64,000 nucleotides of DNA from an uncultured Lachnospiraceae bacterium (GCA_910577825.1 CAJTOK010000011.1:6163-70162); one strand, 5' to 3'; shown: positions 8,893 through 18,092, numbered from the stretch's first letter. Notes: generated by a model from the sequence alone, not told the origin. Made by a program: numbers and translations.

Positions 8893-8940
8893 ACACTGTT
8901 GGACAGAATCACATAAAAATACAGAATGGAGACAGAGGAT

Positions 8941-9222
8941 ATGAATAAAGAATTAGAATTGGGAAAAAGGTATAATTGGGAAGAGATAGTAGAAGCATAT
9001 CCAGGCATGTGGGTAAGAATGTCAGACTGCAATTTAACAATAGGTTCTGATATAATAGACGGTATTTTGTTAGGAATATATACTGACAGAGATGTAGCAC
9101 CTGTACAGATTAAAATGTGGCATGAAAAATCAAAGGATGAATTACAAAGAACAACTTATGATATGAACATAGGAGTAATTGAATGCCTGAATGCAGAAAT
9201 GGAGGTAAAAGATGAACCTTAA
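8941..9222 (+). CDS. Hypothetical protein, partner of the retropepsin-like gene
   Basis: A 93-residue acidic protein starting at 8941 behind AGAGGA; the upstream ATG at 8926 has no ribosome site. Visible parts are RYNWEEIVEAYPGMWVRMSDC and a short beta-rich core. I recognise no family. Its last 11 bases overlap the next gene, which implies translational coupling, so the two probably act together. Base composition is more AT-rich than the neighbours. Confidence 0.55.
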   Translation: MNKELELGKRYNWEEIVEAYPGMWVRMSDCNLTIGSDIIDGILLGIYTDRDVAPVQIKMWHEKSKDELQRTTYDMNIGVIECLNAEMEVKDEP

Positions 9223-9760
9223 GTTCAATATTTTACAAAGAACGCACAGACCTGTTGTAAAATATGAAAATATGCTTTTATTATTTGATACTGGCGCATC
9301 AACTCCTGTGTGGTGCCAGGGGATTGATACTTTTAAAGACAGATTTTCAAAATCAGGAAAGATGGATTATAAGTTTTTGTTAACAGGTTTTGGAAGAAGT
9401 GAAGCAGAACTGGTTAATTTTTTAAAAAAACCATATAATGCTGAAATAAATAATTATTTTGCAGATGTATATTCTGTCCCGTCATTTTCTTTAAAAACAG
9501 CGGAAGGGTGTATTACATGGAAAAATTTAAATATAGCTGTTACAAACCGTGAATTTTCAGGTGTACATATAATTTTACCATATACAATGTTTGGCGGGAT
9601 GGAGATTAGTTTTAACCAGGAAAGGGCTTTTCCACAAATTAGAATTGAAAGTCCTTCAGATACTAAATATACATTTATTAAATTAAATAATAATTTCAAT
9701 GAAAAAATATTACAATATATTTATTCACAGAATGAGGAAGTTCTTTATAAAATCCCGTAG
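9212..9760 (+). CDS. Retropepsin-like aspartic protease domain protein
   Basis: Residues 22-31 read LLLFDTGAST, the hydrophobic-hydrophobic-DTG[AS] active-site motif of retropepsin-type aspartic proteases (Asp26). A later hydrophobic stretch HIILPYTMFGGMEISF near residues 118-133 resembles the Leu-Gly segment that often ends the fold. At 182 residues it would be a single-domain enzyme acting as a homodimer. There is no signal peptide or membrane helix, so it is cytoplasmic. GGAGG precedes the start, which overlaps the gene before it. The substrate is unknown; a non-proteolytic use of the fold is possible. Confidence 0.55.
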   Translation: MNLKFNILQRTHRPVVKYENMLLLFDTGASTPVWCQGIDTFKDRFSKSGKMDYKFLLTGFGRSEAELVNFLKKPYNAEINNYFADVYSVPSFSLKTAEGCITWKNLNIAVTNREFSGVHIILPYTMFGGMEISFNQERAFPQIRIESPSDTKYTFIKLNNNFNEKILQYIYSQNEEVLYKIP

Positions 9761-9899
9761 TTAGTATAAACCAGGTATCTGTTATACGGAAAATTGTGCA
9801 GATATTGTATAAAAATGTTAAAATAATATAAACTGGCTGTTTTATATTATTTTTTTGTGTTAAAATTTTAGAATGGCTAAAAAAAGGAGGAATGATGGT

Positions 9900-11636
9900 A
9901 TGCTTAAAACTTTAGCAGCGAATATTAAAGAATTTAAGAGAGATTCCATACTTACACCTGTATTTATGATTCTTGAAGTTATTCTTGAAACAATAATTCC
10001 GCTGATGATGGCGTCTATAATTGATGATGGCGTGGAAGCTGGCAATATGGGCCATATCTATATTATGGGCAGCCTTATGGTAGTTACAGCAGTTGTAAGC
10101 CTGTGGGCAGGCGTAATGGGAGGCAAGTACGGTTCCCGTGCTTCGACAGGTTTTGCAAGGAATTTAAGGAAAGCCATGTATGAGAATATACAGACATTCA
10201 GCTTTTCAAATATTGATAAGTTCAGCACATCAGGGCTTGTCACAAGGCTTACTACTGATGTGACAAATATCCAGAATGCTTACCAGATGATACTGCGCAT
10301 GTGTATGCGTGCGCCTGCATCATTAATTTGTGCAATGGCAATGTCATTCTATGTAAATGCAAGGGTTGCGCTTGTTTACCTTGCAGCGGTATTTATTCTT
10401 GGGATTATCCTTTTTACACTTATTAAGTTTACAATGAAATATTTCCAGGAAGTATTTAAGAAGTATGATGCACTTAATGAAAGTGTACAGGAAAATGTAT
10501 CTGCAATCAGGGTTGTAAAGGCGTATTCAAGGGAAGAATTTGAGAAAGATAAGTTTATGGCGGCAAATGGCAATATTTATAACATGTTTGTCAAGGCGGA
10601 AAAAATGATTTCCCTTAACTCACCGGTCATGCAGCTTGCAGTTTATTCATGTATACTTTTAATAAGCTGGATTGGCGCTAAAATGATTGTAGGCGGGCAG
10701 ATGACTACAGGTGAACTTTCACAGCTTTTAACATACTGCATGAATATACTTATGAGCCTTATGATGCTTTCCATGATATTTGTAATGCTTACAATGAGCA
10801 TGGCAAGTGCAGAACGTATTGCAGAAGTCCTTAATGAGAAAGCAGATATAACAAATCCTGGAAACCCTGTAATGGATGTCCCGGATGGGAGCATAAGGTT
10901 TGAACATGTAAGCTTCAGTTATAAAAGTGATGCAGAAACACCTGTACTTAAAGATATTAATCTGGATATAAAGCCAGGAGAAATAATAGGCATAATAGGC
11001 GGTACAGGAAGTGCCAAATCAAGCCTTGTAAACCTGGTAAGCAGGCTTTATGATGTATCCGCCGGGGGTGTATATGTTGGCGGTATTAATGTAAAGGACT
11101 ATGATATTGAAACATTAAGGAATGAAGTTTCAGTTGTACTGCAGAAAAATGTGCTTTTCAGCGGTACTATCTTAGAAAATTTAAGATGGGGTGATGCAGA
11201 TGCCACAGATGAAGAGTGCATACATGCGTGCAGGCTTGCGTGTGCAGATGAATTTATTGAGAAGATGCCAGATGGCTATAATACATATATTGAACAGGGC
11301 GGCACTAATGTATCCGGCGGGCAGAAACAGCGCCTCTGCATAGCCAGGGCACTGGTGAAAAAGCCAAAGGTACTTATACTTGATGACTCTACAAGTGCAG
11401 TTGATACTGCAACAGACAGCAAAATCCGCAAGGCATTTGCCGAAGAAATACCAGGCACAACTAAAATTATAATTGCACAGCGTATTTCAAGCATTAAGGA
11501 CTGTGACAGGATAATTGTTATGGAAGATGGTGCTGTTGACGGGTTTGGAACACATGAAGAACTTCTTGCAGGCAATGATATATACCGTGATGTTTATGAG
11601 TCACAGATGAGCGGCAGTGGTGATTTTGATGAATAA
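9900..11636 (+). CDS. ABC exporter half, non-canonical subunit of a heterodimer
   Basis: I start at 9900 because AGGAGG (9885-9890) is spaced for it; the ATG at 9873 lies upstream of that site. Six transmembrane helices (about 15-300) precede one ATPase domain with P-loop GGTGSAKSS, signature VSGGQKQRLCIARAL and Walker B VLILDDSTSAVD. The residue after Walker B is Asp rather than the catalytic Glu, which marks the degenerate site of BmrCD/TM287-288-type heterodimers. The partner gene begins 46 bases downstream. Such pairs export drugs, lipids or peptides; the substrate here is not evident. Confidence 0.9.
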   Translation: MLKTLAANIKEFKRDSILTPVFMILEVILETIIPLMMASIIDDGVEAGNMGHIYIMGSLMVVTAVVSLWAGVMGGKYGSRASTGFARNLRKAMYENIQTFSFSNIDKFSTSGLVTRLTTDVTNIQNAYQMILRMCMRAPASLICAMAMSFYVNARVALVYLAAVFILGIILFTLIKFTMKYFQEVFKKYDALNESVQENVSAIRVVKAYSREEFEKDKFMAANGNIYNMFVKAEKMISLNSPVMQLAVYSCILLISWIGAKMIVGGQMTTGELSQLLTYCMNILMSLMMLSMIFVMLTMSMASAERIAEVLNEKADITNPGNPVMDVPDGSIRFEHVSFSYKSDAETPVLKDINLDIKPGEIIGIIGGTGSAKSSLVNLVSRLYDVSAGGVYVGGINVKDYDIETLRNEVSVVLQKNVLFSGTILENLRWGDADATDEECIHACRLACADEFIEKMPDGYNTYIEQGGTNVSGGQKQRLCIARALVKKPKVLILDDSTSAVDTATDSKIRKAFAEEIPGTTKIIIAQRISSIKDCDRIIVMEDGAVDGFGTHEELLAGNDIYRDVYESQMSGSGDFDE

Positions 11637-11682
11637 AATGGCAAAAAGAGGCATTTAAATAAAGAAAGGAAGGGTATTGGAT

Positions 11683-13629
11683 ATGGCGGAAAAACAAAAT
11701 ATGGGTCCAGCGCCTAAAGGGCCTGGTGCCAGGGGCATGGGAAGGCCAAAACCTAAAATTGAGAACCCAGGCAGGCTTTTTATGCGTCTTATGAAATATG
11801 TTTTCAGGTATTACTGGCTGCACTGCATTATTGTTTTTGCAGGGATTATTGTAAGTGCGCTTGCAGGTGCACAGGGCACAATGTTTACCAAGTCCCTTAT
11901 AGATGATTATATTGTACCATTAACCAGGGCAGAAAATCCTGATTTTTCAGGGCTTTTAGCGAAAATCTGCCAGGTCGGGGCTTTTTACGGGGCTGGCATT
12001 ATAGGCACATTTTTATACAGCAGGCTTATGGTGTATGTGACACAGGGGATGTTAAAGAAACTGCGTACAGAGATGTTTACAAAAATGGAATCGCTTCCTG
12101 TTAAATATTTTGATACACATGCACATGGTGATATTATGTCAATATATACTAATGATATTGACACACTGCGCCAGATGATAAGCCAGAGCATACCGCAGTC
12201 AGTTTCAAGCCTTGTAAGTGTTGTGAGTGTATTTGTATATATGGTTATACTTAGCATACCACTTACGCTTATTACACTTTTTATGGTAGGCGTGACATTT
12301 TATGCAACAAAGAAGCTGGCAGGGCTTAGCGGTTCATATTTCCTTGCACAGCAGCGGGATATAGGAAAGGTAAACGGCTATATTGAGGAAATGATGGAGG
12401 GGCAGAAGGTTGTCAAGGTATTCTGCCATGAGGAAGAAAGCAAGGAAGGTTTTAACAGGCTTAATGACCAGCTTTTTGAAAGTGCTGATAATGCTAATAA
12501 ATTCGCAAATATACTTATGCCGGTTAATGCACAGATTGGCAATATAAGCTATGTAATATGTGCCATTGCAGGCGGTTTCCTGGCACTTAATGGTGTGAAC
12601 GGCTTTACTGTCGGTTCACTTGTAAGTTTCCTTACATTTAATAAGTCGTTCAGTATGCCAATAAACCAGATGAGCCAGCAGCTTAGTGCAGTTGTAATGG
12701 CACTTGCAGGTGCAGACAGGATATTTAAGCTTATTGACGGGCAGCCAGAAACTGATGACGGGTATGTGGAACTTGTGAATGCAAAGGAAGATGCAGACGG
12801 GAATATTACAGAAACTAAGGAACGTACAGGAATGTGGGCATGGAGGCACTACCATAAAGACAGCAATACAACTACTTATGTAAAGATGCAGGGTGATATT
12901 GTATTTGACCATGTGGATTTTGGCTATAATGATGACAAGATAATACTGCATGATATTGAAATCTATGCAAAACCGGGGCAGAAAATTGCATTTGTAGGGG
13001 CGACAGGTGCGGGCAAAACCACTATTACTAACCTTATAAACCGTTTTTATGATATACAAGATGGCAAGATACGTTATGATGGCATTAACATCAATAAAAT
13101 CAAGAAAAAGGATTTGCGCCAGTCACTTGGGATAGTTTTACAGGATACACATCTTTTTACAGGCACTGTTATGGAAAATATAAGGTATGGCAAGCTTGAT
13201 GCAACAGATGAAGAAGTAACCAGCGCAGCAAAACTTGCTAATGCACACAGCTTTATTAAAAGGCTTCCAGACGGGTACAATACAATGCTTACAGGTGACG
13301 GCGCTAATTTAAGCCAGGGGCAGAGGCAGCTTCTTGCCATTGCAAGGGCAGCAGTTGCAGACCCGCCGGCACTTATACTTGATGAAGCTACAAGTTCCAT
13401 TGATACCAGGACAGAGAAACTTGTACAGAAAGGCATGGACAGACTGATGAGCGGAAGGACGACATTTGTAATTGCACACCGCCTTTCCACAGTACGCAAC
13501 AGCGACTGCATAATGGTTCTTGAACAGGGCCGCATTATTGAAAGGGGCACACATGATGAACTTATTGATAAGCAGGGGAAATATTACCAGCTGTATACAG
13601 GCAAAACTGGAAATGGAATAGCAGGATGA
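11683..13629 (+). CDS. ABC exporter half, canonical subunit of a heterodimer
   Basis: The product begins at ATG 11683 behind AAGGAAGG; the TTG at 11677 is less likely. A Gly/Pro-rich cytoplasmic tail (MGPAPKGPGARGMGRPKPK) precedes six membrane helices and an ATPase domain with GATGAGKTT, LSQGQRQLLAIARA and LILDEATSSID. The catalytic Glu is present, so this subunit supplies the active site for the heterodimer with the preceding gene. An extra acidic insert lies between the membrane and ATPase domains (about residues 365-405, DAKEDADGNITETKERTG region). The Gly-Pro tail resembles that of YfiC/LmrA-like clostridial exporters. Confidence 0.9.
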   Translation: MAEKQNMGPAPKGPGARGMGRPKPKIENPGRLFMRLMKYVFRYYWLHCIIVFAGIIVSALAGAQGTMFTKSLIDDYIVPLTRAENPDFSGLLAKICQVGAFYGAGIIGTFLYSRLMVYVTQGMLKKLRTEMFTKMESLPVKYFDTHAHGDIMSIYTNDIDTLRQMISQSIPQSVSSLVSVVSVFVYMVILSIPLTLITLFMVGVTFYATKKLAGLSGSYFLAQQRDIGKVNGYIEEMMEGQKVVKVFCHEEESKEGFNRLNDQLFESADNANKFANILMPVNAQIGNISYVICAIAGGFLALNGVNGFTVGSLVSFLTFNKSFSMPINQMSQQLSAVVMALAGADRIFKLIDGQPETDDGYVELVNAKEDADGNITETKERTGMWAWRHYHKDSNTTTYVKMQGDIVFDHVDFGYNDDKIILHDIEIYAKPGQKIAFVGATGAGKTTITNLINRFYDIQDGKIRYDGININKIKKKDLRQSLGIVLQDTHLFTGTVMENIRYGKLDATDEEVTSAAKLANAHSFIKRLPDGYNTMLTGDGANLSQGQRQLLAIARAAVADPPALILDEATSSIDTRTEKLVQKGMDRLMSGRTTFVIAHRLSTVRNSDCIMVLEQGRIIERGTHDELIDKQGKYYQLYTGKTGNGIAG

Positions 13630-13727
13630 AATTTTAAGTTTACAAATTCCTTTACAAGTGATATAATAAATTTTATAATGTATCTATGCAGAAACGTTTG
13701 GTTTTTAGGGAAAAGGAGGAATTTATT

Positions 13728-14342
13728 ATGTTGCTTAGCACATACCAGAAGGTTATTGCACTCTTTGAAAGCGGCAATGGCTACAGGAATGCTTCAGAAT
13801 TAAAAGATTCAAAGATTACCACAGTACAGATTAAAGAACTTGTCAATAAAGGGATTGTTGAACATGTTTCACATGGTTTCTACTGGCTTGTTGATGAGGA
13901 GAACGGAAAGCCGGAGAATTACAAGCTGGTTGAAGCATGTATGGTCAACCCGCGGGCTGTTATATGCGCAGACAGTGCATGTTATTACCATGGCCTTATA
14001 GAGAAAGAGCCGGAAGTGCTGTCTGTTGCCACATTAAAGACAGACCGTTCACGTATGCAGCTTAATTTCCCTGTATGCAGGCATTATTATTCAAACCTTG
14101 CATTTGAACAGGATATGGAAACTGTAGAAACACCATATGGCAGCATAAGGGTATATGGTGTGGAGAGAAGTGTCTGCGACTGCATACGTTTCCGTGAAGA
14201 TATAGGTGGTGAAATGCTTGGACTTATTATAAGCAATTTCCTTGAAAGGAACTGCAACCAGATGGACAGGCTTCTTGCATATGCAGATGCAATGCGTGTA
14301 GGAAAGATTGTACGCATTAAACTGAACCAGATAGAAGAATAA
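13728..14342 (+). CDS. AbiEi-like antitoxin/transcriptional regulator, orphan
   Basis: AAGGAGG directly before 13728 fixes the start, about 14 codons inside the longest frame. The 204-residue protein has an N-terminal winged-helix (GYRNASELKDSKITTVQIKELVNKGIVEHVSHGFYWL) as in the AbiEi antitoxins of type IV toxin-antitoxin systems, followed by the usual middle domain (NPRAVICADSACYYHGL, YGVERSVCDCIRFRED). No AbiEii-like nucleotidyltransferase toxin lies next to it. It may be a solitary regulator whose toxin has been lost, or one with another role. A two-hairpin segment follows, then the nucleoside phosphorylase gene. Confidence 0.7.
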   Translation: MLLSTYQKVIALFESGNGYRNASELKDSKITTVQIKELVNKGIVEHVSHGFYWLVDEENGKPENYKLVEACMVNPRAVICADSACYYHGLIEKEPEVLSVATLKTDRSRMQLNFPVCRHYYSNLAFEQDMETVETPYGSIRVYGVERSVCDCIRFREDIGGEMLGLIISNFLERNCNQMDRLLAYADAMRVGKIVRIKLNQIEE

Positions 14343-14363
14343 AGTTACAGACAGGAGAAGTAA

Positions 14364-14418
14364 GGGTGAAAAATAAATTTTTCACCCGGCAAGTTTGTGC
14401 CTGCGTTGCGGCACAAAC
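14364..14418 (+). promoter_or_regulatory. Tandem hairpins between the AbiEi-like and nucleoside phosphorylase genes
   Basis: Hairpin 1 has perfect 10-base arms 14364-14373 and 14378-14387 around TAAA. Hairpin 2 has perfect 9-base arms GTTTGTGCC (14393-14401) and 14410-14418 around an 8-base loop. Hairpin 1 starts 21 bases after the stop and could end transcription or protect the 3' end; the second lies in the leader of the following gene. Confidence 0.5.
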
Positions 14419-14460
14419 ATTGCATTATGCGCAAAAGGCAGCGCAGGAATGAGGAAATTT

Positions 14461-15312
14461 ATGGCTAATGAAGTATATAATAAGCTTTTAAAGTGTTATG
14501 GGTGTTTTAAGGAAAGAGTGGATTTCAGGCCTGTGGCTGCACTGGTGCTTGGTTCAGGCCTTGGGGACTATGCAGATGGCATAGAAGTTGTTTCAGAACT
14601 TGATTACCATGATATTGAGGGCTTTCCGGTTTCAACAGTTCCAGGACACCAGGGAAAGTATATTTTCGGGTATGTTGGGGAAGTGCCGGTTGTGTGCATG
14701 AAGGGCAGGGTGCATTATTATGAGGGATATAATATAAGTGATGTAGTGCTGCCAGTAAGGCTTATGAAACTTATGGGGGCAGAAGTTTTATTCCTGACAA
14801 ATGCAGCAGGAGGCATTAATACAGACTTTGCGGCAGGTGATTTTATGTTAATAAAAGACCATATTGCAAATTTTGTGCCGTCACCATTAATTGGGGAAAA
14901 TATTGACAGTCTTGGTGTACGCTTTCCAGATATGGGGAATATATATGACAAAGAACTGCGCCAGGTTATAAAACGTACTGCGGCACTTGCAGGCATCCAG
15001 CTGCAGGAAGGTGTATATATACAGCTTACAGGGCCTAATTATGAAACACCGGCTGAGATACGCATGTGCCGGGCACTTGGGGCGGACGCCGTTGGCATGA
15101 GCACAGCATGTGAAGCAGTGGCAGCAAACCATATGGGAATGAAAATCTGCGGCATTTCATGTATATCCAATATGGCAGCTGGCATTACAGCAAACCCTCT
15201 TACACATAAAGAAGTACAGGAAACTGCAGACAGGGTGTCACCACTTTTTAAACAGCTTGTTACAGAATGTCTTAAAAATATATATGCAGGCAGGAAGGAT
15301 AAAAAAGAGTAA
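14461..15312 (+). CDS. Purine nucleoside phosphorylase (trimeric, inosine/guanosine type)
   Basis: The enzyme splits inosine, guanosine or their deoxy forms with phosphate into base and (deoxy)ribose 1-phosphate for purine salvage in the cytoplasm. Family motifs are LVLGSGLGDYAD with the phosphate-binding Ser (about 30-40), VPGHQGKYIFG, KGRVHYYEGY, LTNAAGGIN, GPNYETPAEIRMCRALGADAVGMST and NMAAGI. The 283-residue length suits type I enzymes. The start at 14461 is chosen for GAGG at 14451-14454; the longer frame reaches into the hairpins. Confidence 0.93.
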   Translation: MANEVYNKLLKCYGCFKERVDFRPVAALVLGSGLGDYADGIEVVSELDYHDIEGFPVSTVPGHQGKYIFGYVGEVPVVCMKGRVHYYEGYNISDVVLPVRLMKLMGAEVLFLTNAAGGINTDFAAGDFMLIKDHIANFVPSPLIGENIDSLGVRFPDMGNIYDKELRQVIKRTAALAGIQLQEGVYIQLTGPNYETPAEIRMCRALGADAVGMSTACEAVAANHMGMKICGISCISNMAAGITANPLTHKEVQETADRVSPLFKQLVTECLKNIYAGRKDKKE

Positions 15313-15320
15313 TGCCATAG

Positions 15321-15351
15321 TACCTGGCATATTATACAGATATGCCAGGTA
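15321..15351 (+). terminator. Palindrome after the nucleoside phosphorylase gene
   Basis: Perfect 12-base arms at 15321-15332 (TACCTGGCATAT) and 15340-15351 around 7 bases. A clear U-tract is missing, so it is a probable but not classical terminator. Confidence 0.55.
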
Positions 15352-15414
15352 TGTTATAAAATTTCTTGATAAAGTACTTGAAAAAATTTTTATATATGTT
15401 ATAATAATACCAGT

Positions 15415-15485
15415 GCAGATATAGTTCATTGGTAGAATGCCAGCTTCCCAAGCTGGAGAGGCGGGTTCGATTCCCGTTATCTGCT
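15415..15485 (+). tRNA. tRNA-Gly (anticodon CCC)
   Basis: Acceptor GCAGATA (15415-15421) pairs with TATCTGC (15478-15484). The anticodon stem CCAGC/GCTGG holds loop TTCCCAA, anticodon CCC at 15447-15449. The T arm GCGGG-TTCGATT-CCCGT is canonical with one wobble. CCA is not encoded. This isoacceptor reads GGG. Confidence 0.95.
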
Positions 15486-15587
15486 TTATTTTTTTGCCAG
15501 TATTTTATATGCGTTATGCCGGTCTGTAATGGGGAGGGGTTATATGTTTCACGGGAACTGTAACTGTGCCAGGTGTGGGGAAGGTAT

Positions 15588-16688
15588 ATGAAAAACTTAT
15601 GGGATTATATTTCAGGAGAATCTAAGATTGCGCTTACAATGAAGCAGGTTGTCCTGTATCTTACAGTAGTTATGGCATGTATACATACACTGCTGTTTAT
15701 GCTGTTTTTGTATTTTGGCGTATATATGATGGCAGCCGTCAATACAGTAAGCGTATCTTTATATATAGGCTGTTTTATATGGCTCCGTTTTGAAAAAAGC
15801 CCATATGTAGTATTTAACCTTTGTTATGCGGAAGTGATAATACATGCAATGCTCGCAACATTTGCAGTAGGCAGTTCATGCGGCTTTTTGCTGTACATGG
15901 TATGTATGGTACCCATAGCTTATTATGCCGCATATTCTTTCAGGGATTCCAGGCATTTTGTAAGGCCTGTTATATATGTGCTGGTTACAATGCTGGTTTT
16001 TGTAATTTCAAAGTGTGCAGGCTGGGTGTTTGGACCTATGTACCATATTGGCAACAGTTTCTTCAGGGATATTATGTATATTATAAATTACCTGCTTGTG
16101 GTTATTACTATTGTTGCATTTATGAGTACATTCCTTATACAGATAAGGACACTTGAAGAACTTATGATAAAGAAGAACCAGAAGCTTGAAGTGCTTTCAA
16201 CGCAGGATGCACTTACCGGCCTTTCCAACAGGAGAAGCATAAATGAAAAATATAAAGAGATATTAAGTAAAAATGAAACTTATTCTGTGATTCTTGGTGA
16301 TATTGATGATTTTAAACGTGTAAATGATACATATGGCCACGCATGTGGTGACAGTGTGCTGGAATCTGCAGCGGAAGTTTTTAAAACATCTGTCAGGAAC
16401 GGGGATGTTGTATGCAGGTGGGGAGGCGAGGAGATACTTGTAATGCTTCCGCAGTGTGGCAAAGATACTGCAGCACAGATAGCAGAAAGAATAGCAGACG
16501 GGATAAGAAAAACCCTGGTTATAAGCCCTGATGGTGCTAAAGTGAAGATTACCATGACATTCGGGGTTGCAGGCCCTGGCGAGGGCGGGGATATAAAGGA
16601 TGTAATAAAAAGGGCTGATAACAGGCTTTACTATGGGAAGAGCCATGGAAAAAACTGTGTTATAAAGGAAGATATGGCTGCATTGTAA
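15588..16688 (+). CDS. Membrane diguanylate cyclase with GGEE active site
   Basis: Six predicted membrane helices (about residues 15-190) are followed by a short linker and a GGDEF domain that makes c-di-GMP from two GTP. The active site is intact as GGEE (279-282 in the protein begun at 15588), with LSTQDALTGLSNRR at the start of the domain and GDIDDFKRVNDTYGHACGD as metal/substrate site. An inhibitory site RNGD (270-273) lies exactly five residues before GGEE, so product feedback is likely. No EAL domain is present. The start at 15588 follows GGGGAAGG. The sensor region has no named domain that I can recognise. Confidence 0.9.
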   Translation: MKNLWDYISGESKIALTMKQVVLYLTVVMACIHTLLFMLFLYFGVYMMAAVNTVSVSLYIGCFIWLRFEKSPYVVFNLCYAEVIIHAMLATFAVGSSCGFLLYMVCMVPIAYYAAYSFRDSRHFVRPVIYVLVTMLVFVISKCAGWVFGPMYHIGNSFFRDIMYIINYLLVVITIVAFMSTFLIQIRTLEELMIKKNQKLEVLSTQDALTGLSNRRSINEKYKEILSKNETYSVILGDIDDFKRVNDTYGHACGDSVLESAAEVFKTSVRNGDVVCRWGGEEILVMLPQCGKDTAAQIAERIADGIRKTLVISPDGAKVKITMTFGVAGPGEGGDIKDVIKRADNRLYYGKSHGKNCVIKEDMAAL

Positions 16689-16782
16689 TTTTACTATTGA
16701 CAAAAACAGCTGTTTTTTGTATCCTTTAATATATTTAAAAGAATTAGCGTTTATTTAGTGGGAAAGGAAAGTGACGTAACTG

Positions 16783-17508
16783 ATGATTAAGGCTGCAATA
16801 TGTGAAGATAGTGAACTTGACAGGGATATACTTAAAGAAATTATAAGTTTTCTTCTTACAGACAGGGGTCTTGAATATAGTATAAATTCATATACAAGCG
16901 GAAGGGAGCTTGTTGAAGGGTATAAGAACCATCCATCTGATATTATATTCCTTGATATACTTATGGATGATATTAACGGAATTGAAACAGGCAGGCTTAT
17001 ACGTGAAATGGATGATAAAGTAGAGATAGTATACTGCACGTCGAGCAAGGATTTTGCCATTGCTGCATATGATGTACATGCTATGGGGTATCTTTTAAAA
17101 CCATATGAAATATTAAGGATTGGCGCGGTAATTGATTACTATGTACAGAAGCACCTGCAGAAAAACCATAACTTCATTGAGGTAAAGTCAAAGCGCAAGC
17201 CGCTTATTATTCCTTATAAGGATATAATACATATGGAATCTGATAACAAAGTAGTCTATATTTATACTACTACACATGGCGCTGTAAAGGTATATAACAA
17301 GCTTGATGCGTTTGAGGAAAAACTTTCAGACAGCAGGTTTTTAAGATGCCACCAGAGTTACCTTGTAAATATGCAGTATGTTGCAGGAATTGTAGACTCT
17401 GATTTTATAATGATTGATGACCAGATGATACCTATAAGGAAGAGCGGGAGGAAGCTTATTGTGAAAAAATATGAAGATTATTTAAAAGAAACACTTAAAA
17501 ACCATTAG
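16783..17508 (+). CDS. LytTR-family response regulator
   Basis: An N-terminal receiver (about 1-120) carries the acidic pair CEDSELD, the phospho-acceptor in IIFLDILMDD and a Thr/Ser-Lys region. A C-terminal LytTR DNA-binding domain (about 135-240) follows, with MESDNKVVYIYTTTHG and FLRCHQSYLVNMQYV. This is the AgrA/ComE/VirR arrangement that controls secreted-peptide, competence or toxin genes. No sensor kinase lies beside it, so the partner is elsewhere. The ribosome site is a weak GGAAAGGAAAG some way upstream. A clear terminator follows. Confidence 0.88.
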   Translation: MIKAAICEDSELDRDILKEIISFLLTDRGLEYSINSYTSGRELVEGYKNHPSDIIFLDILMDDINGIETGRLIREMDDKVEIVYCTSSKDFAIAAYDVHAMGYLLKPYEILRIGAVIDYYVQKHLQKNHNFIEVKSKRKPLIIPYKDIIHMESDNKVVYIYTTTHGAVKVYNKLDAFEEKLSDSRFLRCHQSYLVNMQYVAGIVDSDFIMIDDQMIPIRKSGRKLIVKKYEDYLKETLKNH

Positions 17509-17538
17509 ATTATTTAGATTATAAAGTAACCGTAGCTT

Positions 17539-17574
17539 GATATTGCTGTTAATATGGCAATATCTTTTCTTTTC
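17539..17574 (+). terminator. Rho-independent terminator after the LytTR regulator
   Basis: GATATTGC (17539-17546) and GCAATATC (17557-17564) pair perfectly and are followed by TTTTCTTTTC. Confidence 0.8.
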
Positions 17575-17688
17575 TATTTATTTTCTTAATTTCTTATCAA
17601 ATTAATTGAAAAGCCAGATTGTATTTGTTATCATGTGTATATTGCATACTAACAGAATTTTACAACCAGAAAGGTAAAGGTGTTTTTA

Positions 17689-18066
17689 ATGAAGGTAAAT
17701 GGACTTACGGAAAGTGAAAAGATAATTATGAAATGTGTATGGGATTTGGGGGACGGGGCAAGGCTTGCCCATATAATGGAAGTTGCAAATGGAAAATACA
17801 AAAAAAACTGGAAACCACAGACGGTTTCAACATTTCTGGGAAAGCTTGTTAAAAAGAAGTTTCTTGAACAATACAGGGATGGCAGGTATTTTTATTACCA
17901 TATATTAGTTACAAGGCATGATTACAGGTGCCGTATGCTTAAAGAAGATTTACAATTCTGGAATGACGGCGATACAGGGGAATTTGCAGAAGAACTTATG
18001 GATAAAAAAACATTTTCGGAAGAACAAAGGAAAGAAATAGCAGAAGTGGTAATGAGAATGGCTTAA
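17689..18066 (+). CDS. BlaI/MecI/CopY-type transcriptional repressor
   Basis: A 125-residue winged-helix protein with LTESEKIIMKCVWDLGDG at the N-terminus, WKPQTVSTFLGKLVKKKFLEQYRDGRYFYYH as recognition helix and wing, and a C-terminal dimerisation helix. Related repressors are inactivated by cleavage through an M56 membrane protease. None is adjacent here, so the trigger is unknown. The likely start is ATG 17689 with AAGGTAAAGG nine bases before it; an in-frame GTG lies three codons upstream. It probably shares a transcript with the TPR lipoprotein gene that begins 26 bases later. Confidence 0.8.
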   Translation: MKVNGLTESEKIIMKCVWDLGDGARLAHIMEVANGKYKKNWKPQTVSTFLGKLVKKKFLEQYRDGRYFYYHILVTRHDYRCRMLKEDLQFWNDGDTGEFAEELMDKKTFSEEQRKEIAEVVMRMA

Positions 18067-18092
18067 AATGTTTATGAAAGGAGCCAGAGGTT

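Noticed and set aside
14343..14460. Purine riboswitch before the nucleoside phosphorylase gene
   Set aside because: The conserved purine riboswitch core with three helices and its loop words is not present; only two simple hairpins are seen.
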